64,000 nt of DNA from contig JAILKE010000077.1 of the NCBI GenBank assembly GCA_024694125.1, forward strand, positions 1 through 64,000, in the 5' to 3' direction. Made by a program: the position numbers and the translations under genes. The notes beneath the pieces were generated by a model. That model had not been told where the DNA came from and did not search any database. It saw nothing but the letters and a program-made list of their open reading frames with translations. Shown piece by piece: positions 8,733 to 18,594 of the stretch. The DNA comes from Bacteroidales bacterium (GTDB taxonomy: Bacteria; Bacteroidota; Bacteroidia; Bacteroidales; UBA3663). Within the stretch, counting starts at the first letter, position 1. Each line of letters starts with the position of its first letter.

Positions 8733-8840
8733 TGTTAATTTTTTGTATATTTAATGTATATAATTTGCATTAGGTATCTCTTGTCTCTCTCCGAGGTCGT
8801 CTTTTCCCTCGGATGCACGCAGTATGGGGGTGTGGGGATG

Positions 8841-9374
8841 TCAACTGTTGGACTGCAATAATTCAGCCAATTTTTCGGCCGACAGATGGATGTCTGACTT
8901 GTTTTCCAGATGCGAGGCATTGAACGTAATCTCGGCCTGCAGGTAGTATGGCTCACGCCAGGCAAGCTGTTCGCGTATCACTCCGAGTATCTCGTCATCA
9001 CTCTTGTCGGCCAACAACGGACGCTTGTGTTTACCTATTATAAGACGCTCCAGAAGCACCTCTTCCGTCGGTTTGAGATATACACTTCGCCCGGACTGAC
9101 GCACCAGTTTCATATTGTCGAAGAAGCATGGTGTACCTCCTCCCAGCGAGATGATGACGTCCTCATAGGTAGCAACCTCCTCGAGCGCACGACGCTCCTT
9201 GAGCCGAAAGCCATCTTCGCCTTCTGCGGCAAAAATTTCCTTGATGGTCTTATGGTAGCGTGCTACAATAAAATCGTCCAGGTCTATAAACTGCAGGTTC
9301 ATGGTTTTGGACAATGCCTTGCCGAGCGTTGTCTTGCCGGCACCCATGTAGCCGATAAGAAAGATTCGTTGCAC
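8841..9374 (-). CDS. aroK: Shikimate kinase
   Basis: The protein is 177 residues from a GTG start at about 9374. The Walker A motif GYMGAGKTT is at 8-16, followed by FIDLDDFIV (shikimate and Mg contacts), the FRLKERRALEEV region and GGGTPCF. Shikimate kinase phosphorylates shikimate in the chorismate pathway. The GTG is preferred because the in-frame sequence upstream contains a TATCTTTG promoter element at about 9398-9406, and because the family usually begins within about five residues of this point. The gene is co-directional with korA, with a 108-nt gap that contains no clear terminator. Confidence 0.88.
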   Translation of the reverse strand: MQRIFLIGYMGAGKTTLGKALSKTMNLQFIDLDDFIVARYHKTIKEIFAAEGEDGFRLKERRALEEVATYEDVIISLGGGTPCFFDNMKLVRQSGRSVYLKPTEEVLLERLIIGKHKRPLLADKSDDEILGVIREQLAWREPYYLQAEITFNASHLENKSDIHLSAEKLAELLQSNS

Positions 9375-9397
9375 CTTAAAAACATCTGAAATTTCTG

Positions 9398-9406
9398 CAA
9401 AGATAC
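9398..9406 (-). promoter_or_regulatory. Putative -7 element for aroK
   Basis: TATCTTTG on the minus strand, about 25 nt before the inferred GTG start. It makes any upstream in-frame start impossible in this transcript. Confidence 0.6.
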
Positions 9407-9500
9407 AGCCCTTTTTCCAAATATACAAGAATTTTGCCACAAAAATCGCATATTTTGTAAATTTCTTTCATATTTTGGCAAGTATATCAAATATTTTGTA

Positions 9501-9508
9501 TATCTTTG
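9501..9508 (+). promoter_or_regulatory. Putative -7 element for the RNase H gene
   Basis: TATCTTTG about 36 nt before the start codon. A TTTG-like -33 element lies upstream with slightly long spacing. Confidence 0.55.
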
Positions 9509-9543
9509 CAGTATGAATCCGATAAAAACATAGAAATATACAA

Positions 9544-10278
9544 ATGCAATCCAATAAATATTATGTAGTATGGCAGGGTTTTGCCCCTGGAGTGTATGAC
9601 AGTTGGGAAGAGGCTCAACTGCAGGTATCGGGCTATCCCAATGCCAGTTACCGCGCATACCGCACACAGGAGGCTGCCATCGAGGCCTTCCGCGCCGGCT
9701 ATGACAAGGACGGACTCATCCAGCAGGTCAACAACCAGTTGAAGCAACGTCAGGAAGAGGGCACCCCCATCCCTCAGCGCCGCCTCACCCCTATCGGCGT
9801 ACGCGATGTACGCAGCACATCCGATACGCAAGTATTGCCCAATGCAACATCGGCCCAACCCTGCACCGTACCATACATTCTCGATTCTCTTGCCGTCGAT
9901 GCGGCCTGTTCGGGCAATCCCGGTCCAATGGAATATCAAGGGGTACTGGTGCGTACTCGTCAGGTCATCTTCCGCGTCGGCCCATTGGAAGGCGGCACCA
10001 ACAATATCGGTGAGTTCCTCGCCATTGTTCACGGCCTTGCCCTGCAGGAGAAACAGGGCACATCGCTGCCATTATACAGTGACAGTGTCAATGCTCAGCT
10101 CTGGGTACGCCAAGGTATATGCAAGACCAAACTCGAAGAGAACGAGGTCAATGCCCCTATCTTCGACATGATACGTCGTGCCGAACAATGGTTGCGCACC
10201 CACACTTTCCGCCTACCTATATATAAATGGGAGACCAAACAATGGGGCGAAATACCCGCTGACTTCGGACGGAAATAA
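9544..10278 (+). CDS. rnhA: RNase HI with N-terminal viroplasmin (hybrid-binding) domain
   Basis: The protein is 244 residues. Residues 5-46 (KYYVVWQGFAPGVYDSW) form the caulimovirus viroplasmin-like domain, which binds RNA/DNA hybrids in eukaryotic RNase H1. A charged linker follows to about residue 108. The RNase H domain carries the acidic residues of the active site: D119 in VDAACSGNPGP, E157 in NIGEFLA, D180 in YSDSVNA and D241 near the C-terminus. It removes RNA from hybrids and R-loops. This two-domain architecture is common in Bacteroidota. The gene is divergent from aroK and stands alone. Confidence 0.9.
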   Translation: MQSNKYYVVWQGFAPGVYDSWEEAQLQVSGYPNASYRAYRTQEAAIEAFRAGYDKDGLIQQVNNQLKQRQEEGTPIPQRRLTPIGVRDVRSTSDTQVLPNATSAQPCTVPYILDSLAVDAACSGNPGPMEYQGVLVRTRQVIFRVGPLEGGTNNIGEFLAIVHGLALQEKQGTSLPLYSDSVNAQLWVRQGICKTKLEENEVNAPIFDMIRRAEQWLRTHTFRLPIYKWETKQWGEIPADFGRK

Positions 10279-10443
10279 CCTACCGTTCCTCCCGACATTG
10301 CTACATCTCGACATCCCCTCTTATTCATGTTAGATCCAACTCAAGTTACAATCTGCCACCGTGCAACGATGTCGACAACTGAACTACATGGCTATAGAGC
10401 TATGTCAGAGCAACGAACAATCGGACAATAATAAAAAAGAAAT

Positions 10444-11202
10444 ATGAAAATCATCTGCGTCGGCATGAACTATGCCGAACACAATAAAGAACTCAAACAC
10501 TCTATCGGAGAAGTGGAGGGTATCACATTGGCCAATGATCCTACCAATATAGGAACTGGCAATGCCGGAGCGCTCACTGGACAAGAGTCCATTACAGACG
10601 TAGCAGCACAACCGAAGTTTGCTCCTACCCTCTTTCTGAAACCAGAGACCGCATGGTTACGCCCCGATTGGCCATTCTACATTCCCGACTTCAGCAACGA
10701 AGTCGAGTACGAGACCGAACTGGTCGTGCGCATCAATCGTCTGGGCAAGAGCATACCCGAGCGCTATGCCTACCGTTATTACGAAGAGGTCACATTGGGA
10801 ATAGACTTCACTTGCCGAGACCTGCAACGCCAGCTCAAGGCCAAAGGCCTACCCTGGGAAATATCCAAGGGATTCGACAATTCCGCCTTCTGCGGCGAGT
10901 GGGTCAAGTTGAAGGACCTCGGCATAATACGTCAAGGCGAGGGTCCTAACCCATCCGAGAAGACCATCCAGGACCTGCATTTCGAGATGCAGCTCAATGG
11001 AGAAACCCGACAAGTAGGTTGGACTGGAGATATGCTCCATACCGTTGACCGCATCATCTCGTATGCCTCACGATTCTACAATCTCAAGATGGGCGACTTG
11101 ATTTTCACAGGCACACCCAAGGGCGTGGGCCGAGTACACGAAGGAGACCTCATTACGGCACAACTCGAAGGCAAACAAGTCCTCGAGTGCCGCATCAGAT
11201 AG
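10444..11202 (+). CDS. Fumarylacetoacetate hydrolase (FAH) family protein
   Basis: The protein is 252 residues, starting MKIICVGMNYAEHN. The FAH fold signatures FLKPET, FSNEVEYETELVVRI and VTLGIDFTCRDLQ, plus the C-terminal GDLIFTGTPKGVGRV, are all present. FAH-family enzymes hydrolyse or hydrate acylpyruvates and similar 2-oxo acids; the substrate here is unknown. It is longer than the roughly 204-residue Bacteroidales homologues I know. Most of the extra length is a 35-40-residue insert at about 18-58 (GEVEGITLANDPTN and on). A 165-nt non-coding gap separates it from the RNase H gene. Confidence 0.85.
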   Translation: MKIICVGMNYAEHNKELKHSIGEVEGITLANDPTNIGTGNAGALTGQESITDVAAQPKFAPTLFLKPETAWLRPDWPFYIPDFSNEVEYETELVVRINRLGKSIPERYAYRYYEEVTLGIDFTCRDLQRQLKAKGLPWEISKGFDNSAFCGEWVKLKDLGIIRQGEGPNPSEKTIQDLHFEMQLNGETRQVGWTGDMLHTVDRIISYASRFYNLKMGDLIFTGTPKGVGRVHEGDLITAQLEGKQVLECRIR

Positions 11203-11331
11203 GGACAAGAGACAACCTACAGAAACTATAGACAACACTGGGGAAGATTGTCCTCACAACATGGAGAGGCTGTCCTCACAATATGGAGAGGCTATCCACC
11301 CAACAAAAAGAGGCCGTCCTCAAAATAAGAA

Positions 11332-11363
11332 GAGACCTTTCACCCCAAAGGATGAAAGGTCTC
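11332..11363. terminator. Hairpin terminator between the convergent FAH gene and exported-protein gene
   Basis: An 11-bp stem (GAGACCTTTCA / TGAAAGGTCTC) with a 10-nt loop. Just upstream (11240-11320) are imperfect repeats of GGAGAGGCTGTCCTCA-like words. Confidence 0.75.
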
Positions 11364-11385
11364 ACTTTATATTGTCTATGCTTGT

Positions 11386-12477
11386 TTATCGACGAGGACG
11401 GGCGAAGATAGAGTTCGCGATTGGAGTAAAGAAGCCAAAGAGGCGCTCTACAGGAATACGGCAACTGCCATATTCACGCTCACCCTTACGATAGCAGATC
11501 AGCACATAATCACCAATGATAGATGGATTGAGGATAGTGTACTCAGGGTCATTGAGCAAGTTATCAATCTTGAGTTGGACACGACCCTCGTGAATGATGA
11601 TACGCTGCAAATCAAGACTACCTGGATTAACGAAGAGATTCTTCATATCCAGCAGGAGACCAGTCTCCTTGCTATAAGTATAGTAGTTCTGATCAAGCTC
11701 AGCGAGAGAACCACGATAGTAGAGACGGCGGCTCAACTTGAGTGATACATATTTAGGACCCTCCGAGATAGAATCGATCTCAACCTTGACAGTATGAGGA
11801 TACCACTGATCGGGCGTAACTACCTTAAACATAGCTTCGAGGCCCTTTTCGGTATTCTGAGCCACAAGCGTATCAATAGACTGCTGGCAACGAGTAGGCA
11901 GATAAGCCGGCACCTGCATACGGGAAACACTCTCGTAAATGATGTCACGGTTATTCTTGAGGCTCAATGTGTCGCGGATATCACGATATACACGCAAGGT
12001 ATAACCCAAGCGATAGAGTTCATCCCCATTTGGTTTAGGCAACATAGGGCGTGCTACGACGATGTCAGCCTCGTTGAAACGATGAATAACATCGCCATTA
12101 CTCCAGTAACCACCACGATGGATGGTTTTATTCTTATAATTATCGCACTCATCAGCCTCAAACACATAGCGGCCGACAATCTTGTTGCCCTCATCGAACT
12201 CGAGTACATTGATGGTCATATAACCAACCAGGTCCGATGCCAACAGACGAGCACTATAGGTACCAAACACCTTATTCGTATTCAGAATCTCACCCTCTTC
12301 ATTGACAAACGTGCGAGTACCCCAAATCAGTCCGCCATCATCGTATGCCAAATCGAGACGGAACAGCACACTGTCAGGGCCATAGGAACCCTCGAGTGCC
12401 AACGGACGATTAGCTGCGACTGTAACGCCTAAGGAGAGAGCAGTCAAGAACAGGAAAGAGTACAAGAACTTAAGCAT
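11386..12477 (-). CDS. Exported protein of unknown function (363 aa)
   Basis: Starting at the ATG at 12477, the protein begins MLKFLYSFLFLTALSLGVTVAA, a clear Sec signal. The mature part is beta-rich: an N-terminal half with GSYGPDSVLFRLDLAYDDGG and a C-terminal half with DQNYYTYSKETGLLLDMKNLF. The latter is faintly like the DUF3298/RsiV module, but too weakly to assign it. Two Cys residues flank a QQSID segment. The gene has its own consensus promoter and no operon partner. Function unknown. Confidence 0.75.
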   Translation of the reverse strand: MLKFLYSFLFLTALSLGVTVAANRPLALEGSYGPDSVLFRLDLAYDDGGLIWGTRTFVNEEGEILNTNKVFGTYSARLLASDLVGYMTINVLEFDEGNKIVGRYVFEADECDNYKNKTIHRGGYWSNGDVIHRFNEADIVVARPMLPKPNGDELYRLGYTLRVYRDIRDTLSLKNNRDIIYESVSRMQVPAYLPTRCQQSIDTLVAQNTEKGLEAMFKVVTPDQWYPHTVKVEIDSISEGPKYVSLKLSRRLYYRGSLAELDQNYYTYSKETGLLLDMKNLFVNPGSLDLQRIIIHEGRVQLKIDNLLNDPEYTILNPSIIGDYVLICYRKGEREYGSCRIPVERLFGFFTPIANSIFARPRR

Positions 12478-12548
12478 AGGTAATATAATTTGTATTGTAA
12501 GTCTTGAAGGCCGCATACCATTGATACGGCAACACTATTTGGATGGTG

Positions 12549-12580
12549 CAAATATACGAAACTATATAGAAATGTGCAAA
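12549..12580 (-). promoter_or_regulatory. Consensus promoter for the exported-protein gene
   Basis: On the minus strand TTTG (12577-12580), a 20-nt spacer and TATATTTG (12549-12556). The start codon at 12477 leaves a leader of about 65 nt and excludes the upstream in-frame start. Confidence 0.8.
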
Positions 12581-12716
12581 TATTTTGCCCATTTTTTGTA
12601 CTAAACAGACAAAAATTGCACAAAAAGTGGCAATTAAACAGCTGCAACATAGGATTGTAGTGCACAATAACGCTGCAAAAAGGAATCCGTACGTGCCAAT
12701 CCGTTTTTGACACTAA

Positions 12717-12756
12717 TACTGCCTCTGCAGGACATAGAACCTGTTCAGAGGCAGTA
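12717..12756 (-). terminator. Hairpin downstream of the GH105 gene
   Basis: An 11-bp perfect stem TACTGCCTCTG / CAGAGGCAGTA just past the GH105 stop codon, with an 18-nt loop. The plus-strand side lacks a long T run. Confidence 0.65.
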
Positions 12757-12763
12757 TGACGAA

Positions 12764-14128
12764 TTATTTCTTCTTTTTAGATTGCTTGGCAGGATTGACA
12801 TTCTCGACAATCTTGCCCAGTTCATAGCAAGCGACGATAAATGGGCCGGTACCCTTGCCGTCATCGTGGCGAATACGCTCATTAATATAATAATTGAATG
12901 AGCCGTCGCGATAAGGCTTGCCTCCCAGACCTCCCACTGCGCAACATTGCGACAACGTGAGTCGGCCTATAGAGTCACGGATCAGCATCGGGCCATCGAG
13001 AGGTTCGTCGCGATGCTTGAATGGAGTCTGCTGCAGACCATTGTAGGCGTCAATGGCAATCTGCACACGATCGGCTGGCAGGTAACCCTTGTTGATAGCC
13101 TTGCATATACCATACATGAACTGAGTCGTTACGGTAGCCTCAGGCCAGTTACCCTCACGGTCAGGTTGATCCATCACCTGGTACCACATACCGCCGCGCT
13201 GATATTGCGGCAGTGCATCGACCAGAGTATTGATGTAGCGGATCAAAGTATCGCGACCGGAGATCATCACCGTATCCTTGTGGCCCTGATTGAATTGGCT
13301 TTGGAATCCTTCAGGGATATAGTCCAATATATCGACCATAGCCATCAGGTACCAACCGATGGAGCGGCCCCAGAAGTTAGGACTGTGACCCTCAGCATCG
13401 CTCCAACGTTGAGCAGCCGACTCGTCCCATGCGTGGTGCAACAGGCCCGTCTTTGGGTCATAAGTATGACGCCAACAAGTGATGACCTGCTGCAGGGCCT
13501 CGGCCTTCCAGCTGTCGTCCTTGAACGTATCGCCATACGCCGCCATGAAAGGCGAAGCCATATAGATACCATCCAGCCACATCTGGTGAGGATAGACCAA
13601 CTTGTGCCAGAAACCACCATCACAAGTCTTAGGTTGATTGCGCAACTGACGGATCAGCTGTTCCTTCATTGCTGCCTTGTATTTGGCCAATTTCGGTTTG
13701 GCAGCCTCCTTGCCACCTACCAGTTCAGGATTGGCCTTGATGTCACGATATACCTGGCACAGGACCATACCACCGCGAATCAAGTCGAGGTTGTAGGCCT
13801 CCATAGCACGTTTCTTGATTGTACCGTCTTCATTGACCAATGTGTCGCACCACTGTTCGGCGTAGTCAAAGTAACGGCGGTCACCCGTCTCTGCATAGAG
13901 ATAGAGATATGCATTACCACCTACGCCCTGCGAGTAGCCGAAGAATGGGCGCGTACCCCAGTCATACATCCACAGTTCAGGGAAACGTTTCATTTCATCC
14001 TCAGCAAAGGCGATAGCCATCTGCTTAGGCTCGTCAATCAGGTTCTTAGGCTGATTCTTCTTTGAACGGGCGAAGGCACCCGAAATACATACGAGCGACA
14101 AAACTACATAGAGAGAGAGTTTCTTCAT
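12764..14128 (-). CDS. Exported GH105 unsaturated rhamnogalacturonyl hydrolase
   Basis: The protein is 454 residues with a Sec signal (MKKLSLYVVLSLVCISGAFA). The (alpha/alpha)6-barrel motifs WMYDWGTRPFFGYSQGV, GGFWHKLVYPHQMWLDGIYMASPF, FWGRSIGWYLMAMVDILDYIPE and LSQCCAVGGLGG fit GH105 (YteR/YesR). The family hydrates the unsaturated galacturonyl residue left by pectin lyases, so it would act after the PL11 and PL10 enzymes of this window. The C-terminus is a lysine run (KQSKKKK). It follows aspS in the same direction, but a hairpin lies between them, so it may be separately transcribed. Confidence 0.88.
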   Translation of the reverse strand: MKKLSLYVVLSLVCISGAFARSKKNQPKNLIDEPKQMAIAFAEDEMKRFPELWMYDWGTRPFFGYSQGVGGNAYLYLYAETGDRRYFDYAEQWCDTLVNEDGTIKKRAMEAYNLDLIRGGMVLCQVYRDIKANPELVGGKEAAKPKLAKYKAAMKEQLIRQLRNQPKTCDGGFWHKLVYPHQMWLDGIYMASPFMAAYGDTFKDDSWKAEALQQVITCWRHTYDPKTGLLHHAWDESAAQRWSDAEGHSPNFWGRSIGWYLMAMVDILDYIPEGFQSQFNQGHKDTVMISGRDTLIRYINTLVDALPQYQRGGMWYQVMDQPDREGNWPEATVTTQFMYGICKAINKGYLPADRVQIAIDAYNGLQQTPFKHRDEPLDGPMLIRDSIGRLTLSQCCAVGGLGGKPYRDGSFNYYINERIRHDDGKGTGPFIVACYELGKIVENVNPAKQSKKKK

Positions 14129-14162
14129 AATAAAAAGATGTGAGGTTCATAAAAACGAATAC

Positions 14163-14199
14163 AGGCAATGTGACCGTCATGAGGGACCGACACATTGCT
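14163..14199 (-). terminator. Possible hairpin terminator after aspS
   Basis: GCAATGTG pairs with CACATTGC, extended by an internal GTC/GAC pair, in the 86-nt gap between aspS and GH105. The T run on the minus strand is short. Confidence 0.45.
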
Positions 14200-14214
14200 T
14201 GCATTCATATCCGA

Positions 14215-16029
14215 TTATTCTTCCTTGAGGTTGAGTGCCAACTGCAGTTCATCCAACTGAGCCTGATCGATGGCACAAGGAGCATCGACCATCACGTCAC
14301 GACCAGAGTTATTCTTTGGGAATGCGATGGTATCGCGGATGCTGTCAATCTCGGCGAACATACTTACGACACGGTCCAGGCCGAAAGCCAGACCAGCGTG
14401 AGGAGGAGCACCATACTTGAAGGCATTGATGAGGCAGCCGAACTGCTCCATAGCCTTCTCGGGCGTGAAGCCGAGCAGCTTGAACATCTTGGCCTGCAGG
14501 GCAGAATCGTGGATACGTACCGAGCCACCGCCCAACTCGACGCCATTCATTACACAGTCGTATGCCCAAGAGCGAACCTTGCCCTGATCAGTGTCGAGCA
14601 ATGGAATATCGTCTGGGTTAGGCATGGTGAATGGGTGGTGCGTAGCGTAGTAGCGCTGCGTCTCGTCATCCCACTCGAAGAGCGGGAAGTCGATGACCCA
14701 CAGAGGCACGAACTTGCTTGGATCGCGGAAGCCCAACTGCTGGCCCATCTCCAGACGGAGGGCGCAGAGTTGCTTCTGCGTCTTGCGACGTTCGCCGCAC
14801 AGGATGAGCATCAAGTCGCCGTTATTTGCACCGAAGCGGTCACACAGAGCGGCAATCACCTCTGGAGCATAGAACTTGTCGATTGATGACTTGAGCGAAC
14901 CATCCTCATTCTTGCGAATCCAAATCAAGCCCTTGGCACCGATCTGTGAGCGCTTGACGAAGTCGGTGAGTTGGTCAATCTGCTTGCGGGTATAGCTGGC
15001 GCAACCAGGGGCGCAGATACCAGCTACGTATGCGGCATCATCGAAGACCGAGAACTGACCAGCAGGCAGCACATCCATCACAGCCTCAGGGCGTGCACCC
15101 TCGGCGAACTTGGATTCCTTGGCAGGATCGACCTTCAGTTCAACGAACTTCATATCGAAACGGAGATCGGGTTTGTCCGATCCGTAGTAACGCATGGCAT
15201 CCTCCCAGGTCATACGTGGGAAAGTATCGAACTCAATGCCCTTCAGTTCCTTGAAGAGGTGCTTCATCATACCCTCGAACATCTGGATGACGTCCTCCTG
15301 ATCGACGAACGACATCTCGCAGTCTATCTGCGTGAACTCAGGCTGACGGTCAGCGCGCAGGTCCTCATCACGGAAGCACTTCACTATCTGGAAGTAGCGG
15401 TCCATACCAGCCACCATCAGGAGTTGTTTGAATTGCTGTGGAGACTGTGGCAAGGCATAGAACTGACCAGGATTCATACGAGAAGGAACGACGAAGTCAC
15501 GAGCACCCTCAGGCGTAGATTTGATCAGCATAGGAGTCTCAATCTCCAGGAAGTGCTGTCCATCCAGGTAACGGCGCACCTCGAAAGCCAGTTTGTGGCG
15601 CAGTTCGAGGTTCTTGCGCACACATGGACGACGCAGGTCCAGATAGCGGTATTGCATACGCAGGTCATCACCGCCATCGGTATTGTCCTCGATGGTGAAT
15701 GGAGGAACCTCCGATGAAGAAATGACGTTCAATTCACTGACGACGATTTCGATGTCGCCAGTTGGGTTCTTGGCGTTTTTAGAGGCACGTTCGCGTACAG
15801 CGCCAATGGCCTGTACCACATATTCGCGGCCCAGGTGATTGGCCTTTTCGCACAACTCGGCATTGCCGTCCGACTCATCGAACACCAGCTGTGTGATACC
15901 ATAACGGTCACGCAGATCCACGAAAGTGAGTCCGCCCATCTTACGCACACGCTGTACCCAGCCTGCCAGAGTCACTTGCTGGCCCACATTGGCGAGGCGG
16001 AGCTCGCCACAAGTCTGTTTACGATACAT
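14215..16029 (-). CDS. aspS: Aspartyl-tRNA synthetase
   Basis: The protein is 604 residues. The N-terminal OB-fold anticodon-binding domain ([21 protein letters not shown]) is followed by class II motif 2 ([23 protein letters not shown]), a GAD insertion domain characteristic of bacterial enzymes, and motif 3 ([24 protein letters not shown]). It charges tRNA-Asp in the cytosol. Length and domain order are normal for the bacterial type. The leader before the start codon is filled by a CGAAAAC-type word repeat (16036-16140). Confidence 0.97.
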   Translation of the reverse strand: MYRKQTCGELRLANVGQQVTLAGWVQRVRKMGGLTFVDLRDRYGITQLVFDESDGNAELCEKANHLGREYVVQAIGAVRERASKNAKNPTGDIEIVVSELNVISSSEVPPFTIEDNTDGGDDLRMQYRYLDLRRPCVRKNLELRHKLAFEVRRYLDGQHFLEIETPMLIKSTPEGARDFVVPSRMNPGQFYALPQSPQQFKQLLMVAGMDRYFQIVKCFRDEDLRADRQPEFTQIDCEMSFVDQEDVIQMFEGMMKHLFKELKGIEFDTFPRMTWEDAMRYYGSDKPDLRFDMKFVELKVDPAKESKFAEGARPEAVMDVLPAGQFSVFDDAAYVAGICAPGCASYTRKQIDQLTDFVKRSQIGAKGLIWIRKNEDGSLKSSIDKFYAPEVIAALCDRFGANNGDLMLILCGERRKTQKQLCALRLEMGQQLGFRDPSKFVPLWVIDFPLFEWDDETQRYYATHHPFTMPNPDDIPLLDTDQGKVRSWAYDCVMNGVELGGGSVRIHDSALQAKMFKLLGFTPEKAMEQFGCLINAFKYGAPPHAGLAFGLDRVVSMFAEIDSIRDTIAFPKNNSGRDVMVDAPCAIDQAQLDELQLALNLKEE

Positions 16030-16035
16030 ATAAAA

Positions 16036-16140
16036 GAATTTAACGAAAACTAAAGAACGAAAACGAAAACTAATGAACGATAACGAAAACGAAAACGAAA
16101 AACTTCGTACCTTAACGATAACGAAAACGAAAAACGTTTC
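16036..16140. repeat. CGAAAAC word repeat, copy 1
   Basis: Tandem, degenerate units of AACGAAAACGAAAACGATA with an ACTTCGTAC island, between aspS and the TamL-like gene. An inverted copy lies at 20096-20192. The two copies bracket the three-gene block 16253-20038. Confidence 0.85.
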
Positions 16141-16252
16141 TGTCTATTATCAATTAGTTCGTTGTGCTATTTATCAAGCGCGCAAATTTACTACATATTT
16201 TTTAATTTTCCAAATAAATGGCGCTTTTTGTCCCAATAATAGGCCGAACTTG

Positions 16253-18556
16253 TCAGAAAGGATAACCGACTGCGAAGTGGAACGTACGCTTATCGTGGCC
16301 AAAGGGGTTCTTGATGAGCCAGGTGTCCGATGCCGGGTCATAGGCCTTGATACCGTAATCCGCTCTCAATACGACGAAGTCCGTCACCATACGCAGACCG
16401 AGGCCCCATGCCATGGCTATCTCACGGTAGAAGTCCTTACTGATCACGCCGTTAGGTTGGTCCGGATAGTCCTTGAGCGTCCATACATTACCAGCATCGA
16501 TGAAGGCTGCGAACTCGAATTTCCAGAACAGACGGCTGCGCAGTTCGACCGAGGCATCCAGTCGCACGTCACCACACTGGTAGAAGAACTCACTCTGCTG
16601 GACCGTGGCTTCCGTACCACTACTATCCGATGACGAGGTCTGACGCGTGTATCGACCTGGCCCCAGACGTCGCACATTCCAGCCACGCACCGAGTTGGCG
16701 CCGCCCGAATAATAGCGTTTCTCGAATGGCATGACGTTGCTGTTGCCATAGGGCACTGCTATGCCGCCGGACAGGTGCATGGCCAATCGCGAGCGGTCCG
16801 TGAGGTACTTGCTGCACGCCCAGTCCACATCGAACTTGGCATACTGTTCGAAGGGCAGGTTGAAAATCTGATATTGCCCGTCCGACTGTTCGAAGGCGAA
16901 CTGCTTGGCCAATGCGTTGAGCAGATTGCCCGCTATCTCCGGACTGAGGCGCAACATCCACAGGTCGTGCGAGGTCTCCGGACGCGAGTTCATCATACTG
17001 CGGCCATTACCAGCATATATATTGTACGATGAAGAAAGGATAAAGTGCGAACGGAAACTGTTAGAGGTCGATGTACTGTACTGGCTGATGCGGTTGCTGA
17101 AGTCGAGGCTGATCTCGGGCAGATAGACATAACTCAGGTCAATGGCATTGAGCACATGGTACAGATTGTGAGCCGGCGTATTCCATTTATATACCAGACC
17201 GGCATTGGTGATGATACGGGTATATTCCGGACGCGACTGGTAACTGTAGCCAGCCTTGATGGCCGTCGTGGCCGAGAATGCCCGGCGACGTTCTGCACTC
17301 ATGAAGGGGAACAGATAACGAGGGAAATCGATCTGATTGTCGAACGAATATTCCATATAGTTATCATTGACGAAGCCCGACAGGTCACCCGACAGAGACT
17401 CGTATCCGCCCTTGAGCGTCGCGCTGTACGACTCCGAACCACGGAACAGGTTGCGGTGCTGGTAGGTCAACGAGGCCGCAAAGCCCAGGTCACCCGCCGT
17501 GTTGGTACCATCCAGTTCGAACTGCACAGCCTGTGGGTTCTGCGGGCTCAGATAGACCGTGCAAGCCAGTTCGTTGGGTTGTCCAGTCGGTTCCAGGCGC
17601 ACGTTGACATACTTGAGGATATGCAGGCGCGAGAAGGCGCTGTAGGTCTTGCGCACGTTCGACTCACTGTACAGCGTACCCGGTTGGATATAGCAGTTTT
17701 CGACCAATACCTTGGCACGCAGATAGTCCGGTTTGCCCATACGCTGACCCGTAGCCAGGTCATAGTCGGGCACGAAGTGCACGCTCTTGATCATATAACG
17801 GTTATGGATACCACGCACCACCATTGTCAGGTCCACCCGTTTGTCACGTTCGACCGTATCAGCCAGGAACGAGATATTCTCCTTGTTGAAGTCATAGAAG
17901 CCCGAGTCACGCATCTGGCTCGTCAGGCGCGTACGTTCCGACTCGAGTATGCTGCGGTCCAGGTGCACCCCTTTCTTGAGCGCGCCGTCCGGCGCCAGTT
18001 CCATGATGAGAGGTTCCAGCAGCGGGTCCTCGACCATATACTTGATACGGTTGACGCGGTGAGCCTGTCGGCGCGTAGCGTGGTAGGTGATCTCCGCCTT
18101 ACGTTTGCGCACCTCGGTAGTGTGCGTCACCGTAGCCTCCAAGTAACCCTGGTTGACCAATGCACGTTGCATCGCCTGGTCCGTGCGCAGCGCCAGTTCT
18201 TCGTCGTACACCGGCGGCTGTGCTCCGAGTTTCGCCCTGAACCTGTGCCATGCGCTCACCGTATCGTTGTGCCATATCCATGCCGACATAGGCAATATAC
18301 CGAAGGTGCGATGATAGGCATTCTGAGCGACCGCCAGTCGCAGTTTGCTGTTGTTGCTGGGGCGGCCGTCCACCTCGATGTACACGCGGCTGACCACCGC
18401 CTTGTCTTCGGGGATGTGTCGGGTCACGCTGCATCCCGACAGCAGTATCACGGATACGAGCAATGCCTTTACACCCCACCCCATACCCCATCGAGAGGCA
18501 TAGGCCATAAACAGGCAAAACCATTGTTTGCAACGTTCAGTAGGATGAAAAGGCAT
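16253..18556 (-). CDS. TamL/BamA-family outer-membrane lipoprotein
   Basis: The protein is 767 residues. The lipobox LLSGC (C at residue 42 from the start given) suggests that the real start may be the ATG at 18484, which gives a normal 17-residue lipoprotein signal. POTRA-like repeats (VYIEVDGRP, GYLEATVTH, GFYDFNKENI) fill the first half. The C-terminal half is a beta-barrel of the surface-antigen/Omp85 type, with YYSGGANSVRGW, FEFAAFIDAGNVW and a terminal aromatic residue (AVGYPF). Bacteroidota carry this lipid-anchored TamA relative (TamL), which helps place outer-membrane proteins. The genes upstream (DUF695, PhnP-like) are co-directional with short gaps. Confidence 0.85.
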   Translation of the reverse strand: MPFHPTERCKQWFCLFMAYASRWGMGWGVKALLVSVILLSGCSVTRHIPEDKAVVSRVYIEVDGRPSNNSKLRLAVAQNAYHRTFGILPMSAWIWHNDTVSAWHRFRAKLGAQPPVYDEELALRTDQAMQRALVNQGYLEATVTHTTEVRKRKAEITYHATRRQAHRVNRIKYMVEDPLLEPLIMELAPDGALKKGVHLDRSILESERTRLTSQMRDSGFYDFNKENISFLADTVERDKRVDLTMVVRGIHNRYMIKSVHFVPDYDLATGQRMGKPDYLRAKVLVENCYIQPGTLYSESNVRKTYSAFSRLHILKYVNVRLEPTGQPNELACTVYLSPQNPQAVQFELDGTNTAGDLGFAASLTYQHRNLFRGSESYSATLKGGYESLSGDLSGFVNDNYMEYSFDNQIDFPRYLFPFMSAERRRAFSATTAIKAGYSYQSRPEYTRIITNAGLVYKWNTPAHNLYHVLNAIDLSYVYLPEISLDFSNRISQYSTSTSNSFRSHFILSSSYNIYAGNGRSMMNSRPETSHDLWMLRLSPEIAGNLLNALAKQFAFEQSDGQYQIFNLPFEQYAKFDVDWACSKYLTDRSRLAMHLSGGIAVPYGNSNVMPFEKRYYSGGANSVRGWNVRRLGPGRYTRQTSSSDSSGTEATVQQSEFFYQCGDVRLDASVELRSRLFWKFEFAAFIDAGNVWTLKDYPDQPNGVISKDFYREIAMAWGLGLRMVTDFVVLRADYGIKAYDPASDTWLIKNPFGHDKRTFHFAVGYPF

Positions 18557-18594
18557 AAATAGTGTACTACTTTTTGATCAGTCCTCCACTTGGG

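Noticed and set aside
17045-18562. 505-residue open frame on the plus strand opposite the TamL-like gene
   Set aside because: It is a mirror of the minus-strand gene: its composition is His/Arg/Val-rich, it has no domain, and the opposite strand encodes a clear outer-membrane protein.
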